Part shown: one piece after another, positions 16,051-26,000 of the stretch
Numbering within the stretch: position 1 is the stretch's first letter
Layout: each line of letters starts with the position of its first letter
Assembly: GCA_016201205.1 (NCBI GenBank)
Contig: JACQDF010000168.1
Location: 1-37,628, forward strand
Direction of reading: 5' to 3'
DNA: 37,628 nucleotides
Origin: Acidobacteriota bacterium
Lineage (GTDB): Bacteria > Acidobacteriota > Terriglobia > Bryobacterales > Bryobacteraceae
Translations under genes and position numbers: made by a program
Notes under the pieces: generated by a model
What the model was told of the DNA's origin: nothing
Database searches by the model: none
Seen by the model: only the letters and a program-made list of their open reading frames with translations

Positions 16051-19000
16051 ATGCAACGAACGCTTGCTGTGTTCAGTTTTCTGGTCCTCTGCGCCGCTAA
16101 CCTTGCGGCTCAGGTGACCTCGGGCGAGATTTTGGGTGTTGTGCAGGATGCCAGCGGGGCCATCGTTTCCGAAGCCAAGGTGACGGTTCGCAGCCTCGAT
16201 ACCAATGCAGTCCGCGAAGTGATCAGCTTTCCGGACGGCCGTTTCCGCGTTCCGGCGTTGCCTCCCGGATCGTATGAGCTGCTCGTGGAAAAGAGCGGCT
16301 TCTCGAGGTTTGTGCAAGGGCCGATCACGCTCCGGCTGAACCAGAGCGCGGACGTGACGGTGAAATTGCAGGTTTCCGGTGTCGCGGAAACGGTGACAGT
16401 CACCTCGGACGTCGCGCTGGTCAACACGACCAACGCCGAGATTGGCGTGAACTTCGATGCCCGCCGGATTCAGGAAGTGCCGCTGGCGCCAAGCCGCAAC
16501 ATCCTGAACCTCGCGCTGAACGTCGCTGGAGTCAGCCAGCTTTCCACCGGCCAGCAGGGCTTCTCCGCAAGCGGCAACAACGGCACCGACGGCGGGGTCA
16601 GTTTCTCCGTCAACGGGATGCGCACGCGCTCGAACAATTTTATGGTCGACGGGCAGGACACCAACGATCCGAGCGTGACCGGACTGAGCCAGGGCATTAA
16701 CAATCCGGACATCGTGGCCGAGTTCCGCCTCATCACGAATCAATTTCTGCCTGAGTTTGGGCGGGCAGCGGGCTCTGTGGTGAACATCATTACCAGGGGA
16801 GGCACAAACGCGTTCCATGGGAGCGCGTTCTGGTTCCACAACAGCAATCCGCTGAACACGCGGACGAACCAGGAGAAAGCGATCTTTTCTGAATCGCCGT
16901 GGCGGATCAACAACCAGTTCGGCGGCGTCTTCGGCGGGCCGGTGGTGATCCCGAAGGCGTACAACGGCAAGGACAAGACCTTCTTCTTCGCTTCGTTGCA
17001 GCGGTGGACGGACCGGAGATTGGGCAGCGGCTCGACCTTGCGGGGCGCGCCGACGGAAGCCGGGCGAGCCGCTTTGCAGCCTGTTGCGAGCCGGCAGACG
17101 GTGAAAGCGCTGCTGGACTTCCTGCCGGCCGCGCAACAGCCGGTGACCGGCTTGAGCGCTTCCTACACGGCCGGCGGGCAGAACTACGTCGTGCCGCTTG
17201 GCGCTTTGACCGGCTCGACCACCAACCGTTTTGACGACTGGCAGTGGTCGGCGCGCATCGACCACCGGTTCAACGAGAAGCACCAGTTGAACGCGCGGTA
17301 CCTCTATGACGATGGCTTCAATGGCGGCGGCGGGCAGGCGACGCCCCCGGGCAATACGACGGTGGTGCCCACCCGGCGTCAATCCATGACGTCGGCCTGG
17401 ACGCAGACGTTCACTCCGCGCGTGTTCGGCGAATTGCGCGCCTCCTATTCGCGATTTGCGTCCACTACCACGGCGGCGGATCCGCGCTCGGAATTGGTTC
17501 CTTCGATCGAAGTGCCGGAATTGGGTCTGACGGGCTTCAACGCGGATGTGACCCGCACAGCCATCGGCCTGGCGGTGAATCTGCCGCAGTTCCGCCGCAA
17601 CAATCTTTATCAGTTGCAGTACACCTTGGGGTGGTTAAGAGGCGGCCACTCGATGAAATATGGAATTGACTTCCGGCGGCAGGACATCGTCAGCTTCTTC
17701 GTGCCGACGATTCGCGGCCGTCTGGTGTACAACACGTTGCAGGATCTGGTGGACGACGTGGCGCAAACGGCGACCATCAATGGCGCCCTGCCGGGCGGGC
17801 AGACCAACCAGTATTACAAATACTACGACTACTTCTTCTTTCTGCAAGATGAATGGCGCGTAACCTCGCGCTTCACCCTGAGCTTCGGCGTGCGCTATGA
17901 AGCGCCGGGCAACCCGATCGAGAACCTGAAGACTCTGAACGAGCCGATCGTGAGAGCCGCGAACAACGATCCGCGCTACCTGGTGAAACCCGTGCCGCCG
18001 CGCGACAACAACAACTGGGCGCCGCGGTTGGGCTTCAACTATCGCTTTGGCAAAGGCCCTGGAGGCCTCGGCTGGCTGACCGGCGACCAGGCGCTGGTTC
18101 TGCGCGGCGGATATTCCCGCACCTATGACTTTGCGTTCATCAATATCGCCCTGAACATCGGCAGCTCGTTTCCGTTCCTGAACTCGGCGACGCTGAATCC
18201 GCGGACTCCGAACTCCTGGGTCAGCATTCAGCGGGCGGTATCGAACCCCGTCATTCCGGATCCGAACGCGCTGACACGTACGATCGTGGGAGAGGATTTC
18301 CGCGCTCCTTACGCGGAGCAGGTCTCGATGCAGTTGCAGCGCGCTTTTGTCAAAGACTGGGCGTTGAGCGTGGGCTGGGTTGGCACGAAAGGATCGGCCC
18401 TCTACCAGACGATCGATGGCAATCCGACCGTGCCGGGCTCCTGTGGAACGCCGTGCGTGGCCGGGAATGTACGGCGGGGAGACGTGACGCAGGGCGTGCG
18501 CCGCCTGCGCGCCAATGCCGCCAGCTCGATCTATCACTCCCTTCAAGCCAGCCTGGATAAGCGCCTGTCGCGCGACTTCACCATGGGCGCCCACTACACC
18601 TGGAGCGCGTACATCGACGACGCGTCGGAGATCTTCAATCCGGCTGTCAGCGGCGACGTGGCCGTGTCGCAGGATTCGTTCAATCGTCGCATCGATCGCG
18701 GCCGCTCCACCTACGACCGGCCGCAGCGGTTCTCGGCTACGTTTGTGTATGAGCTGCCCTTTCTGCGGGCGCAGAAGGGCTTCGCGGGACGCATCCTGGG
18801 CGGGTGGCAGATCAACGGCTTCCTGGCTTTCCAGAGCGGAGCCCCGTTTACTCCGCTGGCCGGCATCGACCCCGGATTCCGGCTGAGCGGCATCGACGCC
18901 CTGGTGGGGAACGCCATCCGGCCGAACGTCGCCACCAATCTGCCGCTGTCCACCACGAACATCGCCGCCATTTACAGCTACAACACGGCGACGGCGGTCA

Positions 19001-19293
19001 ATAACTCGCGCAACAGCCTGTTCACCAACGTGACGGCGGCGACGCCGCTGGGCGGTGCGGGGCGCAACATCCTGCGCGCCGACGGCATTCAGAACTTCGA
19101 CTTCGGAGCTTTCAAGAACATCAAGATTTGGGAGCAGCACCGGCTTCAGTTCCGCGCCGAATTCTTCAACCTGACCAACACCCGCAACTTCGGCATCCCG
19201 GAGTCGCGAATCAGTTCGGCGAACTTCGCCAACCAGTGGGGCACCAACGGCGGCAACCGCCGCATCACCCTCGGGTTGCGCTACGTGTTCTAA
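16051..19293 (+). CDS. Oar-like TonB-dependent outer-membrane protein (Oar-2)
   Basis: A 1080-residue protein with a signal peptide (about 1-20, ending NLAAQ). A carboxypeptidase-regulatory-like domain follows (GVVQDASGAIVSEAKVTV; FPDGRFRVPALPPGSYELLV). Then come a plug with QEVPLAPSRNILNLALNVAGV and a long barrel ending GLRYVF. AGGAGGAG stands 5 nt before the ATG. Unlike Oar-1 it has no co-directional partner: the aminotransferase gene ends 118 bp upstream and the next gene converges. That upstream gap contains no further gene. Substrate unknown. Confidence 0.88.
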   Translation: MQRTLAVFSFLVLCAANLAAQVTSGEILGVVQDASGAIVSEAKVTVRSLDTNAVREVISFPDGRFRVPALPPGSYELLVEKSGFSRFVQGPITLRLNQSADVTVKLQVSGVAETVTVTSDVALVNTTNAEIGVNFDARRIQEVPLAPSRNILNLALNVAGVSQLSTGQQGFSASGNNGTDGGVSFSVNGMRTRSNNFMVDGQDTNDPSVTGLSQGINNPDIVAEFRLITNQFLPEFGRAAGSVVNIITRGGTNAFHGSAFWFHNSNPLNTRTNQEKAIFSESPWRINNQFGGVFGGPVVIPKAYNGKDKTFFFASLQRWTDRRLGSGSTLRGAPTEAGRAALQPVASRQTVKALLDFLPAAQQPVTGLSASYTAGGQNYVVPLGALTGSTTNRFDDWQWSARIDHRFNEKHQLNARYLYDDGFNGGGGQATPPGNTTVVPTRRQSMTSAWTQTFTPRVFGELRASYSRFASTTTAADPRSELVPSIEVPELGLTGFNADVTRTAIGLAVNLPQFRRNNLYQLQYTLGWLRGGHSMKYGIDFRRQDIVSFFVPTIRGRLVYNTLQDLVDDVAQTATINGALPGGQTNQYYKYYDYFFFLQDEWRVTSRFTLSFGVRYEAPGNPIENLKTLNEPIVRAANNDPRYLVKPVPPRDNNNWAPRLGFNYRFGKGPGGLGWLTGDQALVLRGGYSRTYDFAFINIALNIGSSFPFLNSATLNPRTPNSWVSIQRAVSNPVIPDPNALTRTIVGEDFRAPYAEQVSMQLQRAFVKDWALSVGWVGTKGSALYQTIDGNPTVPGSCGTPCVAGNVRRGDVTQGVRRLRANAASSIYHSLQASLDKRLSRDFTMGAHYTWSAYIDDASEIFNPAVSGDVAVSQDSFNRRIDRGRSTYDRPQRFSATFVYELPFLRAQKGFAGRILGGWQINGFLAFQSGAPFTPLAGIDPGFRLSGIDALVGNAIRPNVATNLPLSTTNIAAIYSYNTATAVNNSRNSLFTNVTAATPLGGAGRNILRADGIQNFDFGAFKNIKIWEQHRLQFRAEFFNLTNTRNFGIPESRISSANFANQWGTNGGNRRITLGLRYVF

Positions 19294-19321
19294 ACACAAT
19301 ACTGTTCAGTTAACCGTGTGG

Positions 19322-19435
19322 GGCGGCCATTCTTGGCTGCCGGCGGCTTTCCAAGCCGGCGCTGAGGCCGCGCCATCGGCGCTGAATGCCGCGCCGGGCC
19401 GAAGCCCGGCGGCAGGACCCCACCGAGCAAGCTCG
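19322..19435. repeat. Cluster of four hairpins between convergent genes
   Basis: Four stem-loops lie side by side: GGCGGCC/GGCTGCC (19322-19341, one mismatch), GGCTT/AAGCC with a TCC loop (19345-19357), CGCCGGGC/GCCCGGCG with a CGAA loop (19392-19411, perfect 8 bp), and CGAGC/GCTCG with an AA loop (19424-19435). They fill the gap between Oar-2 and the convergent aldo/keto reductase gene. The array could be a REP-like repeat, a bidirectional terminator, or both. Confidence 0.5.
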
Positions 19436-19439
19436 CAGG

Positions 19440-20411
19440 TCAGGCGTCCACGTGGTCCGCGAACAAGCGGTCCAACTCCGCCTTCAGGGGCTCGAGGCCC
19501 CCAGCCATGGTTTGCATTTCGGATTTTGACAATGGCTTGAACGCTTTGGCGATGCGAATATTCTCCTCGAGATACTCGAGCTTGGGCATGCCCAGGACGG
19601 CGCAGGTCACGGGCAGCGAAAGCGAGTAGCGGATCAGCTTCTCGATGGGCGCTTTGCCGACCAGGTGCTCCTGGCCGAAAATCTTCATGGCGATGACGCC
19701 GAGCCTCTTGCGGTTGGCGACCGGAAGCGCGATCGCTTCGAAGCTGTCCTTCATGTCCGGGTTCGGCTCCATACCGGCCTTGCCGCTCCTCATACCGATG
19801 CGCGCGGCGTTGAGCGCCATCTGGGTGCAGTCGAAGTCGTGGCGCTCGAGCGCCGTCTTGAGCACGTGCGGGTCGGTGTGGCTGGTGACGCCGATGAAGC
19901 GGGCCATCTTCTGGTCGCGGCATTTGTAAAGAACTTCCAGGACGCCGCCTTTGGCTTCGATGGCGGCCAGATCCTTCATGTCGGTGAGGCTGTGGATGTG
20001 GAGCAGATCGACCTGGTCGGTTTGCAGGCGCTTGAGGCCGCTCTCGATGATGTTCATGGCTTCCTCGCCGTCGCGCTTGTTGATCTTGGTGGCCAGCCAG
20101 ACCTCCTTGCGGCGCGTCTTCATGACCTTGCCGACGCGCTCTTCGCTCAGGCCGTCGCCATAGCCGTAGGCGGTGTCGACGTACGTGATGCCGAAGTCGA
20201 TGGCGCGGTTGAGAGCTTCCAGCGCCTTGTCTTCCTGCTTGTAGGCAAGGAAGCGGCTGCCGCCGCCGAAGGCGATGCACGAGACGCGGGCGCCGGTCTT
20301 TCCCAGGTTGCGGGTGGGCATGCCGGTCTTGCTGTCGAAAGCGTGGGCCAGGTGCGCGGCCAGCGGACTTGCCGCCGCGGTTTCCAGAAAACGCCTGCGG
20401 GAAATGGACAT
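19440..20411 (-). CDS. Tat-exported aldo/keto reductase
   Basis: A 323-residue aldo/keto reductase with a twin-arginine signal at its N-terminus (SRRRFLE, residues 4-10, then an Ala-rich stretch). The catalytic tetrad is visible: Asp79 and Tyr84 (VDTAYGYG), Lys109 (LATKI) and His140 (DLLHIH). NAD(P)H-dependent reduction of a carbonyl or sugar is expected. Export by the Tat route implies folding with cofactor in the cytoplasm before secretion. ATG at 20411 follows AGGAGGG and gives the intact Tat motif; the longer upstream reading overlaps glmS and is not credible. It converges on Oar-2. Confidence 0.88.
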   Translation of the reverse strand: MSISRRRFLETAAASPLAAHLAHAFDSKTGMPTRNLGKTGARVSCIAFGGGSRFLAYKQEDKALEALNRAIDFGITYVDTAYGYGDGLSEERVGKVMKTRRKEVWLATKINKRDGEEAMNIIESGLKRLQTDQVDLLHIHSLTDMKDLAAIEAKGGVLEVLYKCRDQKMARFIGVTSHTDPHVLKTALERHDFDCTQMALNAARIGMRSGKAGMEPNPDMKDSFEAIALPVANRKRLGVIAMKIFGQEHLVGKAPIEKLIRYSLSLPVTCAVLGMPKLEYLEENIRIAKAFKPLSKSEMQTMAGGLEPLKAELDRLFADHVDA

Positions 20412-20470
20412 GGGATGTGCCCTCCTGTTCGTATGTATGGTATCACCGCGGCGCACGCGGGAGGCGCACG

Positions 20471-22327
20471 CTACTCGACGGTCACGCTCTTGGCGAGGTT
20501 GCGAGGCTGGTCCACGTCGCACCCGCGGCGGACGGCGATGTGATACGCCAGCAACTGCAAGGGCACGATCTCGAGAACCGGCAACAGCAGATCGCTGGTG
20601 GGCGGAATCCAAAGGACGTGATCGGCGAGTTTGTCGATCTCCTGCTCTGCTTCGCAGGCCAGCGCCAGGACGTAGCCGCCGCGGGCCTTCACTTCCTGGA
20701 TATTGGAGAGCGTTTTTTCGAACAGGACGCGGCTGTCGGGAGCGGCAGGGTCCCGAGTGGCGATGACGACGACAGGCAGGTTTTCGTCAATGAGAGCGTT
20801 GGGGCCATGCTTCATTTCGCCGGCCGGATAGCCTTCGGCGTGAATGTAGGAGATCTCTTTGAGCTTGAGAGCGCCTTCCAGCGCGATGGGGAAGTGGATG
20901 CCGCGGCCCAGGAAGAGGAAATCCGTGGCGCGGAACAGGTGCTTGACCAGATCTTCCGTGATGGGGTCGATGGAAAGCACATGTTCGAGCTTGCCGGGGA
21001 TGCAAAGCAATTCCTGGGTGAGCGAATGCGACATTTCCGGCGTGAGCTTCTCCCTCATCTGGCCCAGATACATCGCCAGCACAAAGAGAGCGGTGAGCTG
21101 GCTGGTGAAAGCCTTGGTGGAAGCGACGCCGATTTCCGGACCGGCGTGGGTGAGCAGGTTGCCGGCGGCCTCGCGTGTGATCATGGACCCGAGCACGTTG
21201 CAGATGGCCAGCGTCTTTGAACCTTTCTGCTTGGCTTCACGCTGGGCGGCCAGCGTATCGGCTGTCTCTCCGGATTGCGAGATCACCACCGTCAGGGTCC
21301 GCTCATCGACGATCGGGTCGCGGTACCGAAACTCGCTGCCATAGTCGACCTCGACGGGAATACGGGCGAGTTTCTCGATCATGAACTTGCCGGCCAGGGC
21401 CGCGTGCCAGCTTGTGCCGCAGGCAATAATGCGCACCTGCTGGAAATTGCGGAACTCCTCCGGGCGGATGTCCATTTCGTCCATGAAGATGCGGCCCGAC
21501 TCCTGGCCGACACGGCCGAGGATGGTGTCCCTTACGCCGCGCGGCTGCTCGAAGATTTCCTTCAGCATGAAGTGCTTGTAGCCGCCTTTTTCCGCCATGA
21601 TCGGGTCCCACAGGATGTGCGAAACCTGGCGCTTGATGGGGCGGCCGTGGAAATCGGTGAGGTGAACGCCTTCCGGCGTGATCACCGCCATGTCGCCGTC
21701 GGCGAGGAAGAACATGTCCCGCGTGTGGCTGAGCAGCGCCGGAACATCGCTGGCGACGAAGTATTCCCTTTCCCCCAGCCCGATGACGACAGGAGGGCCC
21801 GAGCGCGCGGCCACGATCTTGTGAGGGCTTGATTTGGCCATGATCGCGAGAGCGAACACGCCCTGGATCTCGCGGCAGGCCTGGGCGACGGCTTGCTCGA
21901 GGTTGTGCCCGTCATAGTGGCTTTCAATCAGGTGCGCGATCACTTCGGTATCGGTTTCGCTGACGAAGCGGTGCCCGTCGCTTTCCAAATTGTGCTTGAG
22001 CGAGAGGTAGTTTTCGACGATGCCGTTGTGGACGACGACGATGTCCCCTTTCCCGTCCCGGTGAGGGTGGGCGTTCTCCTCGGTGGGACGCCCGTGGGTG
22101 GCCCAGCGAGTGTGGCCGATGCCGAAGGTGCCTTCCACGGGGTTGTTGCGGATCGCCTCTTCCAGATTGCGCAACTTGCCGGAGGCGCGCCGAACCACGA
22201 GATTCCCGCCATTTTCAAGCACCGCCAGGCCGGCCGAATCGTAGCCGCGGTATTCCAGGCGGCGCAATCCGTCCAAGATAATCGGCACCGCTTTTCGCTC
22301 GCCGATGTATCCCATGATCCCGCACAT
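20471..22327 (-). CDS. glmS: Glutamine-fructose-6-phosphate aminotransferase (isomerizing)
   Basis: A 618-residue enzyme making glucosamine-6-phosphate from fructose-6-phosphate and glutamine, the first step of UDP-GlcNAc and hence peptidoglycan synthesis. The N-terminal glutaminase domain has the nucleophile Cys2, HTRWATHG at 72-79 and NGIVENY at 101-107. Two SIS isomerase domains follow (TSWHAALAG...[30 protein letters not shown]). The C-terminal [13 protein letters not shown] is the family's usual end. It starts 12 bp after the purS stop and is likely co-transcribed. No glmS ribozyme is visible in the short upstream gap. Confidence 0.97.
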   Translation of the reverse strand: MCGIMGYIGERKAVPIILDGLRRLEYRGYDSAGLAVLENGGNLVVRRASGKLRNLEEAIRNNPVEGTFGIGHTRWATHGRPTEENAHPHRDGKGDIVVVHNGIVENYLSLKHNLESDGHRFVSETDTEVIAHLIESHYDGHNLEQAVAQACREIQGVFALAIMAKSSPHKIVAARSGPPVVIGLGEREYFVASDVPALLSHTRDMFFLADGDMAVITPEGVHLTDFHGRPIKRQVSHILWDPIMAEKGGYKHFMLKEIFEQPRGVRDTILGRVGQESGRIFMDEMDIRPEEFRNFQQVRIIACGTSWHAALAGKFMIEKLARIPVEVDYGSEFRYRDPIVDERTLTVVISQSGETADTLAAQREAKQKGSKTLAICNVLGSMITREAAGNLLTHAGPEIGVASTKAFTSQLTALFVLAMYLGQMREKLTPEMSHSLTQELLCIPGKLEHVLSIDPITEDLVKHLFRATDFLFLGRGIHFPIALEGALKLKEISYIHAEGYPAGEMKHGPNALIDENLPVVVIATRDPAAPDSRVLFEKTLSNIQEVKARGGYVLALACEAEQEIDKLADHVLWIPPTSDLLLPVLEIVPLQLLAYHIAVRRGCDVDQPRNLAKSVTVE

Positions 22328-22339
22328 GCTCTGACTCCT

Positions 22340-22588
22340 TTACTGCTCAAGACATTCGACGCGGCAATCTTCAATCACCGGGTTCGTCAGCACGTCCCTG
22401 GCGATCTGCTCAATCTCGCTCTGCGCTCTCTTCTGGTCCGCGCCTGTCGCCACCTCGATATCAAAGAACTTGCCCTGGCGCACACCAGCCACAAGCAGGT
22501 GGCCCTGGCCCCTGAGAGCGGAGCAGATGGTTTGCCCCTGAGGATCCAGGACCGTCGCCTTCAAAGACACATGGACACGAAACACCAT
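22340..22588 (-). CDS. purS: Phosphoribosylformylglycinamidine synthase subunit PurS
   Basis: An 82-residue protein of normal PurS length. It starts with a beta strand (FRVHVSLKATVLDPQG), has the G..V.VRQGKFFDIEV strand, and ends with the helix and strand NPVIEDCRVECLEQ. PurS bridges PurL and PurQ in the fourth step of purine synthesis. Neither purQ nor purL is adjacent; instead it precedes glmS by 12 bp, pairing two glutamine-dependent pathways. A -10 box lies only 6 nt before the ATG. Confidence 0.85.
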   Translation of the reverse strand: MVFRVHVSLKATVLDPQGQTICSALRGQGHLLVAGVRQGKFFDIEVATGADQKRAQSEIEQIARDVLTNPVIEDCRVECLEQ

Positions 22589-22594
22589 GTATCT

Positions 22595-22600
22595 ATTCTA
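22595..22600 (-). promoter_or_regulatory. -10 box of purS-glmS, probably leaderless
   Basis: TAGAAT on the minus strand ends 6 nt before the purS ATG. Normal spacing from -10 to transcription start would place +1 on the start codon. No Shine-Dalgarno precedes the ATG. The -35 position is not recognisable. Confidence 0.45.
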
Positions 22601-22640
22601 GACAGTCGGCAGAAACCACCTTATTTCTTAGACCGGCGAA

Positions 22641-23015
22641 TCACTGATGCACAGAATACTGCGACTGGGGCGGATTCATCTTGATTTCAATCGTTTTCTC
22701 TTCTTCGTTCACTTCAAAGACCTGGCCGAACGTTTGAAACCCTTTGGCAATCACTGAGATACGGATCTTCCCTTGAGGGATGGCCGGGAGTTTGGCGACA
22801 CCTTCCTGGTTGGTGCGGGTCTCCCAGTGGGTACGGATCTTTTTGCCAAACTTGGCGATGGAACGTCCTTCGACGAAATCCAGGACGACGCTGGCGCGCT
22901 CGATGGGGCGCTCTTTGAGCGTTTTGACCTCGATGCGCAGGGTGGTCATGGGCGGGTCCGCCAGGAGCAACCCCGGGGCGAGGAGGGCGGCCAGGAAAGC
23001 AATTCGCGTACGCAT
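22641..23015 (-). CDS. Small secreted protein with a carboxypeptidase-regulatory-like fold
   Basis: A 124-residue protein. A signal peptide (about 1-19, ending LLLA) is followed by a single beta-sandwich resembling the domain that opens the Oar proteins: strand TLRIEVKTLKERPIERASVVLDF, a middle TNQEGVAKLPAIPQGKIRISVIAKGF, and a closing strand TIEIKM. It has no barrel. It is divergent from the third Oar gene, with 27 bp between start codons, so the two may share regulation. Function unknown. Confidence 0.75.
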   Translation of the reverse strand: MRTRIAFLAALLAPGLLLADPPMTTLRIEVKTLKERPIERASVVLDFVEGRSIAKFGKKIRTHWETRTNQEGVAKLPAIPQGKIRISVIAKGFQTFGQVFEVNEEEKTIEIKMNPPQSQYSVHQ

Positions 23016-23020
23016 ATGCC

Positions 23021-23029
23021 TATATTATG
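23021..23029. promoter_or_regulatory. Shared divergent -10 element
   Basis: The 27-bp gap between two divergent start codons contains TATATTATG. Read rightward it offers TATATT or TATTAT as a -10 for Oar-3. Read leftward it offers CATAAT (23029-23024) as a -10 for the small secreted protein, only 8 nt from its ATG. One A/T-rich box in GC-rich DNA may serve both genes. Confidence 0.4.
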
Positions 23030-23042
23030 GCAAGGGGGCTCC

Positions 23043-26000
23043 ATGGCTCGTAACCTGCTCGGTTCCCTTCTTCTGTTCCTGACGGCCGGGGCGTCACTGG
23101 GACAACAATCCGCAACCCTCAGCGGAACCGCGATGGACTCCAGCGGCGCCGTAGTGGCGCGCGTTTCGATCCGCATCGCGAATATCGAAACGGGCGAAAC
23201 CTACACGGCAACCTCAAACGACACCGGCGCTTACACGATCCCGCTGATCAAGCCCGGCGCCTATGAATTGACGGCGGAGGCCAGCGGCTTCAAGCAGTTC
23301 AGACAGCGCGGCATCGTACTGGAGACCGGCGTCCCTTCGCGGGTGGACGTCCAGCTTGAAGTCGGCGGCGTGAATGAAAGTGTCACCGTGGAGGCCGCCA
23401 CGCCCCAACTGCGGACGGAAACGTCGTCGGTGGGTGCGGTCATCCGGCACGAAACGATCGCCAACATGCCGCTGATCGGGCGCCGTGCCGCGCAGTTGGC
23501 GCGGCTGAACGGCTTCATGGTGCAGGCCGGGACAGGCTCGACGTTCGCCATGGCCGGGGGCCGTGGAGACAACGCCAACTGGACGATCGACGGCGGCAAC
23601 GCCCAGAACATCCTCCTTGGGGTGGCCACTCTCACTTTCGACCCGCCCATCGACTCGCTCGAGGAGTTCAACGTCGAGATCAGCAACTATAAAGCCGAGC
23701 TCGGCCGGACGGGCGGGGGCGTCGTCCAGATGACGACCAAGTCCGGGACGAACAACTTCCACGGCACGCTCTATGAATTCCTGCGCAACGATGCGCTGGA
23801 CGCCCGCAACTTTTTCTCGGCCACAAAACCGGTGCTGCGGTATAACCAGTTCGGCGGGAGTCTCGGAGGGCGCATCCGGCGCGACCGGACGTTCTTCTTC
23901 GCAAACTACGAGGGTATCCGACGCACCAGCCAGAGTACGATGATCGCTTCGATCCCGAGCGCGGCGGAGCGTGCGGGGAACTTCTCAGCGCAGTCCACGG
24001 TGGTTCGCGATCCGCTCACCGGCGGCCCTTTTGCCGGCAACGTCATCCCCGCCAGCCGTTTCGATCCGGTGGGCAAGGCCCTGGCCGACTTCTATCCCGA
24101 CCCCAACGTTGCCGGCGCTCCCAGCCGCAACAACAACTACCGCGCCAACCAGCCCGTGGTCAATCCATCCAACGTCGTGGTCACGCGCATCGACCATAGT
24201 TTTGTGCAAAGCCATCGCGTTTATGGCCGCTATCTGACCAACAGCCGCAATTTCACCGACAGTGGCCCGATCTTTCCCACGCCAGGCGTGGACTCCGCCC
24301 ACCAGCGTTCTGACGGCGGTTACCACAACTGGTCGGTGACCTATCTGCACAATTTCGCTCCGGCGACCATTGGCGAGTTCCGCTGGCAGTGGGACTGGCG
24401 CAAGTTTCACAATTACGGCGGCGGGATCGACCGGGGGCTGGCCCAGCAGATCGGTTTGAAGGGCGCCAACCCGAGGTACTTCCCTCGAGTCAACATCACG
24501 GGAGTATTCGCGCTGGGGAGCGGCGAACAGGAGCGCAGGCAGTTTCCCATCCGCGGAGACAACCTCTCCTACACCCTGACGAAGATTCAGGGCAAACACA
24601 CGCTGAAGTTCGGAGGCCAGTACCGCCGTTCCCGCAACGACGACACTCCATTCGGCTCCGCCGGCGGTGTGTTCAGTTTCACCCCCGTTGCCACCGGCGA
24701 TGCGTTTGCGGCGCTGCTGCTGGGCTGGCCCGTTTCCGGCTCCCGCGACGAGTCCCCTATGATCCGTTCCCTGGCCGGGACGCTGGGCCTGTTCGCACAA
24801 ACCGACTGGAGAGTCACCCCGAAGCTGACGCTCAACCTGGGCCTGCGCTGGGACCTGGACTGGCCGCGGCATGAAGGGATCAACAATCAGCAGAACAGCT
24901 TCGACCAGGGCGTGATCAATCCGATCTGCAACTGCCCGGGCGCGCTGGCCTGGTCCGGGCGTAACGGTCGCAGCATCTATGCACACAATTTCGACTTCAA
25001 CAACTTCGGGCCCCGCATCGGCTTCGCGTATCGCGCCACCGACAAATGGGTGATCCGCGGCGGCGGCTCGATCATCTACACCGGCCTGTACGACAACGCC
25101 ACGCCGCTGTCAGTGCGGATCGGCTTTTCCGTGCGCGGCGACTTCGTGTCCCCCGACGGCGGGCGGACCGCGCCGTTTCTGTTGAAGGACGGGCTGCCGC
25201 CGGTGCCGCCGATATCCGAGTCCAATCTCCAGCCCGGCTTCGGCGCCGTCCTCATCGGCCTGAATCCGAGCTTAAGCGTCGAATTCTTCGAGCCGAACGG
25301 GCGCGTGGTTCCGTACCTGGAAACGTTCAACCTCAATGTGCAGCGGCAAATCACGCCGAACATGCTTTTCGAGATCGGCTACCTCGGGACCATGGGGCAC
25401 AAGCTGGTTTCCCCCAGCAACCGCTCGATCAACCAGGTTGCGCCAAACCTGATTCGCCCAGGCAACACGCAAGTGCTGCGCCCCTTTCCGCAATACAGCG
25501 ACGTGCGCGTGGTGCAGCCTGCCATCGGCAACTCGAAGTATCACGGCATGAATCTGAAGTTCGACCGCCGCATGTCCGGCGGGCTTCAGTTCAATGTCAA
25601 TTACACCTGGGCGAAGGCAATCGACGATGTCGAGGCGCGCAACGAGCTCGGCGGCAACGCCGGAGACAACGCGTACGCCAACCAGTATGACCGCCGCGCC
25701 GACAAAGGGCTTTCGGGCAACCACGTGGCCCATCGGATCATCGGAAGCACGGTCTGGGACGTGCCGGTAGGCCAAGGGCGGGCGCTGCACATTCAGAACA
25801 AAGCGCTGAACCTCGTCGCCGGCGGATGGTCGACCGGGTGGATCATCGAAGTTCGTGGCGGCACGCCTTTCGGCGTCATCGAGTCCAATTCGGCTGCCGT
25901 CTATCCCACGGCGGTAACCGTGCGCTCGAATGCGGCCGGCCCGTACCGCCGCAACCCGAACTGGCGCAACAACGTTCTGACCGAGAAGTACTTCGACAGC

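Noticed and set aside
20412..20612. N-terminal extension of the aldo/keto reductase
   Set aside because: It overlaps glmS and would bury the Tat signal.
22328..22339. glmS ribozyme or other riboswitch upstream of glmS
   Set aside because: Only 12 bp separate purS and glmS, too short for such an element.
22773..23042. N-terminal extension of Oar-3
   Set aside because: It would hide the signal peptide inside the protein and lies opposite the divergent secreted protein gene.
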